From contig CAZISM010000141.1 in the NCBI GenBank assembly GCA_964541895.1, positions 1 through 12,972 of the forward strand: a DNA stretch of 12,972 nucleotides, in the 5' to 3' direction. The DNA is from CAZISM01 sp964541895 (lineage in GTDB: Bacteria; Zhuqueibacterota; Zhuqueibacteria; Residuimicrobiales; Residuimicrobiaceae). Within the stretch, counting starts at the first letter, position 1. The number at the start of each line of letters is the position of its first letter. The notes beneath the pieces are model-generated. The model had not been told where the DNA came from. It did not search any database and was given only the letters and a program-made list of their open reading frames with translations. Positions 7,695-12,972 of this stretch are shown piece by piece. Made by a program: the position numbers and the translations under genes.

Positions 7695-9626
7695 CTATTT
7701 AATCAGCGCCATGCGCAACGTTTTTTGCATCTGTTGCGAGCGCAACACGGCAAAATAGATGCCACTGGGAACGGGCTGCCGTTGCTCATCCGTTCCTTCC
7801 CAGAAGAACTGATATTCGCCGGCGGTCAACTCGGCTTGCGCCAGTACTCTGATTTTTTCTCCTCGCATATTATAGAGTTCAAGCGTCGTATAACCGCGCT
7901 CGGGAAGAGTAAACCTGATCTGAGTGGTGGCATTGAACGGATTAGGATAGTTTGGAAATAAATCGAACCTCTCCGGACGAATGTCCTTGTACGCTTGTAC
8001 ACCGGTCTGTTGAACAGAACATGAAGTTGTCTGCAACCGAACAGGGGATCGATCGGCTGATGTGTAATAGCCGGTGAACCTGGCGACTTTTTCGGTCTGA
8101 TATTCGCTCAAATCCTGCGCAAAACGGGGCGTAATAGTCTGAAATACCATTTCAGCCACAACGGTAAACCCGGTGCCGGCCCCCGCTGCAGGTACTTTGT
8201 AGTGAACGCAATCGCTTCCGGAGCCTTCCCTGCCTGATGCATCGCGGTTAAAATCAGGATCAACGGCCGCAGCGCCGACGATGGCGATATCGGCGTACTG
8301 GTCGGTGTTGCTGCTAAAACCGGCCGGAGCAAGGCGGTTGTCCTTTCGGTAGCTGGCGCCGCGCAACAGCGTATAGGTTACTTTTTCATCGACATCCTGC
8401 ATGATCGCTTCATAGATCTGTACCTGTCCCGAGTTTGTTATCAGCTGATGGTGAGGCTCGCACTCTTGATCCAGGCCGATGATTTCTCCGTACGCATCCC
8501 AGGCTCCGGATTCAAAAACCAGATCACCCGAATGATCTGTGACCTGAAGATGGAGCCAGGCCCGTCGGCTGGGAAAACCGGTGGGGAATTTATGACCTGC
8601 CAGGTTGGTGACGGTGACGGCCACATTCAAGGTATCATCCGACAATTCGGCCACGGCTGTAAGCTGGATCGTTTTCTCCTGAAGCATGTGGCGATTGTTG
8701 TTGATGGATTCATCAAATCGGGAAGCAGCAGCCGTCACGCCCAACTCACCGGCATAGGTCATGATCATGCTGTTCATGAAAACATTGCTGCCGGAAAAAC
8801 GGTGTTCCCAGACAGGCGATCGATTGGAGGAAACCCAGGGCGGTTGTGTGGCGATCTTCATCGGCTCCGGTATAGCCGGCATATGGCAGCTCTGACACTC
8901 TTGTGATGCAGCCGGATAGCGGCTGTTCCGCCACTCTAAATAGGGCGTCTGTTCGGGGAAATAGCCCGCTACAGCGCCTTGATTATTGATATAGGGTGTG
9001 TACAACGTATGGCAGGTAGCACACAGTTCGGACTCTTTCACGTGTTCAGCATATTTCGGCATATATCCGCTCTGATTCTGCATCGGAGCCGTCGTCGGCG
9101 CTGTATATGGTCCGAAAATTTCATGGCTGGCTGCAATGTAGTAAGCGCCGGAAAAACTTTCTCTCGTCCCCAGTCTCTGGGACTGGATCTGATGACAGAG
9201 TGTGCAACTGACGCCATCCATGCTTAATGGGTCGGCAAAGCCGGTGGCTACAGGAAAATGAGCCGCACCATTGTGCACCGCTTCGGTTTTGCCCATTGGC
9301 ATATGACAGGTGGTGCATTTGTCTTCAATTATTTCCTGCAGAGCCGGATGCGCCGCCACTTCGGCTGAAACTTTGGCCTGCCATAATGGATCCTTGGCCG
9401 AATGGGCCATCATGCTGGCCTGCCATAACGCAACCGGACTGATGTCCCGGCCCGTACTGGTAATGAAGGTGCCGGTACCGGCGCTATGACAGACCGCACA
9501 GTTCCCTGAACCGGAAAAAAGAGTTGATTTGGAGGTCGGCAGATTTTGTGCGTACAGCGCCATGCCAAATGATAAACAGGTGATGTTGAACCAAACCAGG
9601 ATCCCTCTGTACCAACGAATTTCCAT
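7695..9626 (-). CDS. Secreted pentaheme cytochrome c with type IX-like C-terminal sorting domain
   Basis: 643 residues. A Sec signal peptide covers about residues 1-26 (hydrophobic core, then LYAQ). Five CxxCH haem c motifs lie in the N-terminal 250 residues: CAVCH (43-47), CTTCH (104-108), CTLCH (141-145), CATCH (202-206) and CQSCH (244-248). A beta-rich domain follows with NLAGHKFPTGFPSRRAW (about 341-357), a motif I associate with multihaem proteins of this type; its His345 could be a haem ligand. The C-terminal ~90 residues are a sorting domain (YPNPFNATTQIRF, LELYNMRGEKIRVL, VPSGIYFAVL), implying export across the outer membrane and surface attachment or release. Probable role: extracytoplasmic electron transfer; the specific partner is unknown. 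The start is set by GGAGGAG just upstream and by the signal peptide; an upstream TTG would add 14 non-signal-like residues. It resembles cytochrome c554-type domains, but I cannot name the family with certainty. Confidence 0.85.
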   Translation of the reverse strand: MEIRWYRGILVWFNITCLSFGMALYAQNLPTSKSTLFSGSGNCAVCHSAGTGTFITSTGRDISPVALWQASMMAHSAKDPLWQAKVSAEVAAHPALQEIIEDKCTTCHMPMGKTEAVHNGAAHFPVATGFADPLSMDGVSCTLCHQIQSQRLGTRESFSGAYYIAASHEIFGPYTAPTTAPMQNQSGYMPKYAEHVKESELCATCHTLYTPYINNQGAVAGYFPEQTPYLEWRNSRYPAASQECQSCHMPAIPEPMKIATQPPWVSSNRSPVWEHRFSGSNVFMNSMIMTYAGELGVTAAASRFDESINNNRHMLQEKTIQLTAVAELSDDTLNVAVTVTNLAGHKFPTGFPSRRAWLHLQVTDHSGDLVFESGAWDAYGEIIGLDQECEPHHQLITNSGQVQIYEAIMQDVDEKVTYTLLRGASYRKDNRLAPAGFSSNTDQYADIAIVGAAAVDPDFNRDASGREGSGSDCVHYKVPAAGAGTGFTVVAEMVFQTITPRFAQDLSEYQTEKVARFTGYYTSADRSPVRLQTTSCSVQQTGVQAYKDIRPERFDLFPNYPNPFNATTQIRFTLPERGYTTLELYNMRGEKIRVLAQAELTAGEYQFFWEGTDEQRQPVPSGIYFAVLRSQQMQKTLRMALIK

Positions 9627-9628
9627 CA

Positions 9629-9635
9629 CTCCTCC
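9629..9635 (-). promoter_or_regulatory. Ribosome binding site of the cytochrome gene
   Basis: GGAGGAG on the minus strand with the GGAGG core 4 nt before the ATG at 9626. It supports this start over the upstream in-frame TTG at 9668. Confidence 0.7.
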
Positions 9636-9768
9636 GCCAACATAAAAGTCACAAAATTCTGTAAACAACTATTTATTTTGCAAGGTTCATGCCAGTGTTT
9701 CATTTCGGGCGCAATACTGTTTTTTCATCGTTTAAGCTCGGTTAGTCATGAAAAATGCCGGGAAGAAT

Positions 9769-9803
9769 CGACCATATGGTCGTACCAGCCGACTATATCG
9801 TCG
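9769..9803. promoter_or_regulatory. Tandem palindromic operator candidate
   Basis: Two near-identical 14-bp sites: CGACCATATGGTCG (9769-9782, a perfect palindrome) and CGACTATATCGTCG (9790-9803, differing at two positions). Their starts are exactly 21 bp apart, two helical turns, so two dimers would bind on the same DNA face. They lie 143 bp from the cytochrome start and about 187 bp upstream of the GH120 -35 box, closer to the former. The repressor or activator is not in the window. Confidence 0.5.
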
Positions 9804-9907
9804 ATTTTAAGCCGACTCGGCGGCTGATCAGGAGATCAGGCCGGTAAAGATCCCTGGATGTGCCGCAATAAAACAAAGTAAAAACTGTGGGCTCTCGCAG
9901 GACGACC

Positions 9908-9935
9908 CGCCCAGCCATCGCGACGCGCCTGGGCG
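9908..9935. other. GC-rich hairpin in the leader region
   Basis: A 7-bp outer stem (CGCCCAG with CTGGGCG) encloses an inner CGCG-A-CGCG stem. No T-tract follows on either strand, so it is not a standard terminator. It lies upstream of the GH120 promoter and is therefore probably not part of that transcript. Confidence 0.3.
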
Positions 9936-9989
9936 CTGCCAACAGTTGCTTAAAAATCATATCTTCCACCTTGGACTAAAAATACCAGT

Positions 9990-10017
9990 TTGAAAATGTG
10001 CCGTAACTGTTTATATT
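9990..10017 (+). promoter_or_regulatory. Sigma70-like promoter of the GH120 gene
   Basis: TTGAAA (9990-9995), a 16-bp spacer and TATATT (10012-10017). Expected transcription start is near 10024, giving a leader of about 30 nt that contains the AGGA ribosome site at 10045-10048. It is identical in both hexamers and spacing to the promoter before the MBL-fold gene. Confidence 0.6.
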
Positions 10018-10055
10018 TTCCAAAAAGCACTGTTCATAAGCCATAGGATGATATC

Positions 10056-11939
10056 ATGACCTTGAGCATGTTCTCCATCATCGGCTGTGCGGCGCTGGTC
10101 GTTGCCGCACAGGCCAGCGAATTCCACGTCGCCGTCAACGGCGACGATGCCCATGCCGGTACGGCCGATGCCCCGTTTCGTACCATTCAGCGGGCAGCCG
10201 ATCTGGCCCAACCCGGCGATATCATCACCGTCCATGCCGGTACCTATCGCGAACGCATCACTCCGCCGCGCGGCGGCGAGTCTGATAGCAAGCGTATTGT
10301 CTACCAGGCCGCCAAAAACGAAAAAGTAGAGATCAAAGGCTCCGAGGTGGTCAAGAATTGGGCGAAGGTGCAAAACAATGTCTGGAAAGTGAGCCTGCCC
10401 AATTCGTTCTTTGGCACGTTTAATCCATATGCCGATCTCATCCATGGAGACTGGTTCGAGCGCAAGGGTCGAGATCATCACACCGGCGCCGTGTATATCA
10501 ACGGCCACTGGCTGACCGAAGCCGCGGATCTCGACGAGGTATTGAAACCGGCAGGGACCGATCCGTTATGGTTCGGCCGCGTCGGACCGGACGCCACCAC
10601 GATCTGGGCGCAGTTTAAAGGCGTGGATCCCAACCAACAGCTGGTGGAGATCAATGTACGTCGCACGGTGTTCTATCCCGAAAAACCCGGCTGCAATTAT
10701 ATCACGGTCTCTGGATTTACTCTGCAGCACGCAGCCACGCCTTGGGCGCCGCCCACAGCCGAACAGGTCGGCCTGATTGGCACGCACTGGAGCAAAGGCT
10801 GGATCATCGAGAACAACATCATCAGCCATTCGGTCTGTTCGGGCGTTGCACTCGGCAAACACGGCGACCAATACGACAACACCTCAGCCAATACCGCCGA
10901 AGGCTATGTCAAAACCATCGAGCGCGCACATGCATTTGCCATTCCGTGGACAAGAGAAAACATCGGCCACCATATTGTCCGCAACAACGTCATTTCCCAT
11001 TGTGAACAGACCGGCATCGTCGGCAGCCTGGGGTCGGCGTTCAGCGTCGTTACCGGCAATGAGATTCACGACATTCACGTTCGTCGGTTATTCAGCGGCG
11101 CCGAAATGGCCGGCATTAAATTTCATGCCGCCATAGATGCGGTTATCAAAGGCAATCACATCTATCGCACCTGCCGCGGCCTGTGGCTGGACTGGATGGC
11201 GCAGGGCACCCGCGTATCCGGAAATCTGTTCCATGACAACCTCTCTGAAGACCTGTTCATGGAAGTGAACCATGGCCCGTATGTGATCGACAACAATATA
11301 TTCCTCTCCCGCGTCAATCTCCTGGATATGTCCGAGGGCGGCGCGTACGCATACAATCTTTGGTCAGGAAAAATCATAACCATGCCGGAAAAGGGTCGCG
11401 AAACGCCCTATCATCCGGCGCACAGCACGGTGGTGGCTGGACTGAAAAACATTCTGGGCGGCGAAAACCGTTTTTATAACAACATTTTTATCGGCGACGG
11501 GACCAGTGGCGGTGAGCCAGGCAAAGCAGACGCCAATCATTCACCGCGCGGCGATGGCTTTGGCTTGTGGGTGTACGATGTCGGCAAAGCACCGCTGCAG
11601 ACCGGAGGGAATATATATTACAACGGAGCAAAGCCGTATATTAAAGAGACCGATGCCGTGAAAAATATCAGCCAGAATCCTCAGATAAAACTTTTACAAA
11701 ACGGGCAATTCACGCTAACGTTGAGCCTTGGCGCCGAATTGCAAAAAGCGGCTACCAAACCGGTCACCTCCGCTCTGCTCGGCAAAGCCGCGGTACCCGG
11801 ATTAGGCTATGAGAATGCAGACGGTTCACCCTTGAAAATCGACAGTGACTATTTTGCCAATAAACGAAGCGCCGACAAACCCGTGGCCGGGCCATTTGAA
11901 CATGTAAAGGCAGGGCTTCAGTCCATAAAGGTGTGGTAA
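10056..11939 (+). CDS. Beta-xylosidase, glycoside hydrolase family 120 (right-handed beta-helix)
   Basis: 627 residues with a short Sec signal peptide (about 1-21, ending AAQASE), so probably periplasmic. It should release xylose from the non-reducing end of xylo-oligosaccharides. From memory it matches the Thermoanaerobacterium saccharolyticum GH120 xylosidase along its length: DAPFRTIQRAADLAQPGD, VWKVSLPNSFFGTFNPY, VEINVRRTVFYP, TVSGFTLQHAATPWAPPTAE, GLIGTHWSKGWIIENNI, and a C-terminal SIKVW. Length is close to that enzyme. The known nucleophile Asp (LWLDW) and acid Glu (VEVSHGPY) correspond to Asp379 (GLWLDWMAQGTRVS) and Glu403 (FMEVNHGPYVID), so it appears active. Many beta-helix rungs are visible (IIENNIISH, IVRNNVISH, VIKGNHIYR, VIDNNIF). 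AGGA lies 7 nt before the ATG. It stands alone on its strand and is not followed by an operon partner. Other related beta-helix families (such as GH141) were considered but fit less well. Confidence 0.9.
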   Translation: MTLSMFSIIGCAALVVAAQASEFHVAVNGDDAHAGTADAPFRTIQRAADLAQPGDIITVHAGTYRERITPPRGGESDSKRIVYQAAKNEKVEIKGSEVVKNWAKVQNNVWKVSLPNSFFGTFNPYADLIHGDWFERKGRDHHTGAVYINGHWLTEAADLDEVLKPAGTDPLWFGRVGPDATTIWAQFKGVDPNQQLVEINVRRTVFYPEKPGCNYITVSGFTLQHAATPWAPPTAEQVGLIGTHWSKGWIIENNIISHSVCSGVALGKHGDQYDNTSANTAEGYVKTIERAHAFAIPWTRENIGHHIVRNNVISHCEQTGIVGSLGSAFSVVTGNEIHDIHVRRLFSGAEMAGIKFHAAIDAVIKGNHIYRTCRGLWLDWMAQGTRVSGNLFHDNLSEDLFMEVNHGPYVIDNNIFLSRVNLLDMSEGGAYAYNLWSGKIITMPEKGRETPYHPAHSTVVAGLKNILGGENRFYNNIFIGDGTSGGEPGKADANHSPRGDGFGLWVYDVGKAPLQTGGNIYYNGAKPYIKETDAVKNISQNPQIKLLQNGQFTLTLSLGAELQKAATKPVTSALLGKAAVPGLGYENADGSPLKIDSDYFANKRSADKPVAGPFEHVKAGLQSIKVW

Positions 11940-11967
11940 GCAGGCGATAAACGCGATAATATGACCG

Positions 11968-12497
11968 TCAGCGCAACAGGATCAATTTTTTCGTCGACTC
12001 GATCGTCTTGCCGGCTGTGGTAACGGTGAGTCGACACTAGTACACACCAGCGGCGAGCGTCTGTCCGGAGAAGGTGATGCGCTGCACTCCTGGCTGTCTC
12101 TCGCCATTTATCAACGTGGCGAGGTTGAAATTTTTGGTATAAAAATCACCATCGCCGTTGGGAGAGATCCAGGCCATTGAAATTGGGCGATGCCGTCTTC
12201 GTATGTTACCCAGTTGATCGCTTTCTGTGCATCGTGGTTGCCTCCCTGCCCGGGACAGATGCCGTTCAGATCATAGCCCATCAAGGCCGGCGACTTGCCG
12301 CCGGTGTGTTGCCGGATATAGGACAGATAGCCATCATCCATTTGACCGGCGATGATCCTTTTGCCGTAAACGGAATCCAGAAAAGTTTTCAACTGCCGGG
12401 TTTCCAATGAAGCGTTGGGATTGACCAGTTGGCCAAAGAGAGCAGGCACGGCTAATACTAACACGACCAACACGATACAACTTACTTTCGGTTTCAT
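11968..12497 (-). pseudogene. GH26 beta-mannanase remnant with internal deletion, frameshift and stop
   Basis: From the ATG at 12497 there is a signal peptide (MKPKVSCIVLVVLVLAVPAL) and then the N-terminal ~90 residues of a GH26 domain (VNPNASLETRQLKTFLDSV, YGKRIIAGQ, ALMGYDLNGICPGQ, DGIAQFQW). At about 12174-12177 one base is missing from the expected QWHW motif (TGGCCTGG instead of TGG-three bases-TGG). Reading on in the restored frame gives WISPNGDGDFYTKNFN, then directly LATLINGERQPGVQ, TFSGQTLAAGVY, a TAG stop (12038-12040), CRLTV and TKKLILLR to a TGA at 11968-11970. That second part is a type IX-like sorting domain. All of the GH26 barrel carrying the catalytic glutamates is therefore missing, with the N-terminus fused to the sorting tail. 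The uninterrupted frame would end at 12111. The gene once encoded a secreted mannan-degrading enzyme; it is now surely inactive. Confidence 0.85.
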
Positions 12498-12887
12498 CAA
12501 CGATCCATGTCTCATAACATGACAGAATGCCGATACGCAGCTGATTCCAAACTGATGCGCCAGCCGCCTGCTTGCGCCCCAAGACACTGAATGAAAAGCT
12601 GGAGATGTGCCCCGGATTACCTTTCGATCCAAATTACAGAACGATGCCATTAGTTTAGTCAAACTGCCGCGTAAAAATAAGAAATATAACCCGAGCAACA
12701 TCAGGCATCGATTCATTCAAATCCTGGCAAGCCCGATATACGATCCGTAATGGTCTATAATCGCCATCAAGCCAGAGTCTGTCGCAGAGTAGGCCGGCAT
12801 GGACAAAAAGTAAAACATTCTGTAATTTTTTATTACTTTTCGCCGTACATTTCTATTACATTCAACCTAAAGCCGAGGAGCCTGGAT
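12498..12887. other. Divergent intergenic region, GH26 remnant to small protein gene
   Basis: About 390 bp. It contains a candidate minus-strand promoter (listed separately) and an AT-rich inverted repeat, AAAAGTAA at 12806-12813 and TTACTTTT at 12833-12840, 48 bp before the right-hand gene. The reading frame of the GH26 remnant is open upstream to 12716, but that extension is not signal-like and seems non-coding. I see no RNA gene or mobile element. Confidence 0.4.
12633..12662 (-). promoter_or_regulatory. Candidate promoter of the GH26 remnant
   Basis: On the minus strand, TTGACT (12657-12662), an 18-bp spacer and TGTAAT (12633-12638). Each hexamer matches the sigma70 consensus at five of six positions. 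It would give a leader of about 130 nt before the ATG at 12497. No other support. Confidence 0.3.
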
Positions 12888-12972
12888 ATGGCAGACATTC
12901 AGTGCGCAGAGTGCCGTTTTAGAGCCAAATACGACAACAATCCCAAATCCTTTCTTGGTCGGCTTTGGCGAT
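12888..12972 (+). CDS. N-terminus of small cysteine-motif (zinc-ribbon-like) protein, cut by window edge
   Basis: An ATG preceded by GAGGAG (12875-12880, 7 nt gap) opens a frame that runs off the right edge. The 28 visible residues begin MADIQCAECRFRAKYDNNP and continue into KSFLGRLWR. The CxxC pair at residues 6-9 suggests one half of a zinc ribbon. The text recalls small conserved proteins of unknown function with a CxxC, a KYDKNPKS-like segment and a GRLWRWH stretch, which usually have a second Cys downstream; this is from memory and cannot be checked here. Function unknown. No signal peptide, so cytoplasmic. Confidence 0.7.
   Translation, partial: MADIQCAECRFRAKYDNNPKSFLGRLWR

Larger units (their letters stand above)
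9627..10055. other. Divergent intergenic region between cytochrome and GH120 genes
   Basis: A 429-bp regulatory region. From left to right it holds the cytochrome ribosome site, an AT-rich stretch (9640-9735) where the cytochrome promoter should lie but where I see no hexamer pair I trust, the tandem palindromes at 9769-9803, a further GC palindrome GCCGACTCGGC at 9811-9821, a direct repeat GATCAGG (9826-9832 and 9834-9840), a GC-rich hairpin at 9908-9935, and the GH120 promoter at 9990-10017. No convincing gene is present. Confidence 0.6.

Noticed and set aside
9826..9840. Direct repeat GATCAGG-A-GATCAGG as a CRISPR-like or insertion-site duplication
   Set aside because: Only two 7-bp units with a 1-bp gap; no array, and no mobile element between or beside them.
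9755..9847. 30-codon ORF beginning MPGRIDHMVVPADY
   Set aside because: It has no ribosome site and its open frame spans the two palindromes, whose repeat explains part of its composition. More likely regulatory DNA.
11993..12041. Cluster of SalI (twice) and SpeI-like hexamers in the GH26 remnant, suggestive of a cloning scar
   Set aside because: The surrounding sequence reads as a normal sorting domain on both sides in one frame apart from the TAG stop. The hexamers fit ordinary codons (for example GAG TCG ACG), so they are chance.
12498..12716. N-terminal extension of the GH26 remnant up to an ATG at 12716
   Set aside because: The 73 extra residues would bury a clean signal peptide that begins at 12497. 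No homology is recognisable and a promoter candidate lies within it.
12806..12840. AT-rich inverted repeat with 8-bp arms as a terminator
   Set aside because: The stem is only A/T plus one G-C pair with a 19-nt loop, and no gene ends nearby on either strand. At most a weak binding site.

Overview
The window looks like a chromosomal stretch from a carbohydrate-degrading bacterium of the FCB (Fibrobacterota-Chlorobiota-Bacteroidota) superphylum, probably outside Bacteroidota proper. Two loci, a multiheme cytochrome and a decayed glycosidase, end in the C-terminal sorting module typical of type IX secretion cargo in KSB1, Calditrichota, Zixibacteria and Ignavibacteria-like genomes. Several genes carry strong Shine-Dalgarno sequences (GGAGGAG), which most Bacteroidota lack. 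Base composition is close to balanced, slightly GC-rich. The phylum assignment is inference from these traits; no rRNA is present to settle it.

Layout. At the left edge is the 3' end of a GH2-type beta-galactosidase-like gene (+), carrying extra Fn3-like and PA14 modules. Convergent to it is a three-gene minus-strand cluster running from about 6323 down to 1146: a GH89 alpha-N-acetylglucosaminidase, a Tat-exported lipoprotein that looks like a glycoside hydrolase with a GH20/GH67-like N-terminal fold, and a CelD/FemAB-like GNAT acyltransferase. A divergent intergenic region of about 360 bp separates it from a plus-strand MBL-fold (UlaG-like) hydrolase. A convergent secreted pentaheme cytochrome c follows on the minus strand. 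A second divergent region, with two tandem palindromes exactly 21 bp apart, separates it from a GH120 beta-xylosidase (+). After that comes a GH26 mannanase pseudogene (-), which has lost its catalytic core and also carries a frameshift and an internal stop. At the right edge begins a small cysteine-motif protein (+).

How it fits together. Five of the loci are glycan-directed (GH2, GH89, the GH20/67-like lipoprotein, GH120 and the broken GH26). They point to scavenging of mixed polymers: alpha-GlcNAc-capped glycans by the minus-strand operon, xylo-oligosaccharides by GH120, and formerly mannan by GH26. There are no SusC/SusD-like transport genes in the window, so this is a loose cluster of degradative genes rather than a classical polysaccharide utilization locus. 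The two plus-strand genes with clear upstream regions share an identical promoter architecture (TTGAAA, 16 bp, TATATT).

I found no tRNA, rRNA, CRISPR array, intact insertion sequence or obvious defence system. The most interesting items are the GH26 deletion pseudogene, the tandem operator-like palindromes, the unassigned Tat lipoprotein paired with GH89, and the cytochrome bearing a sorting domain.
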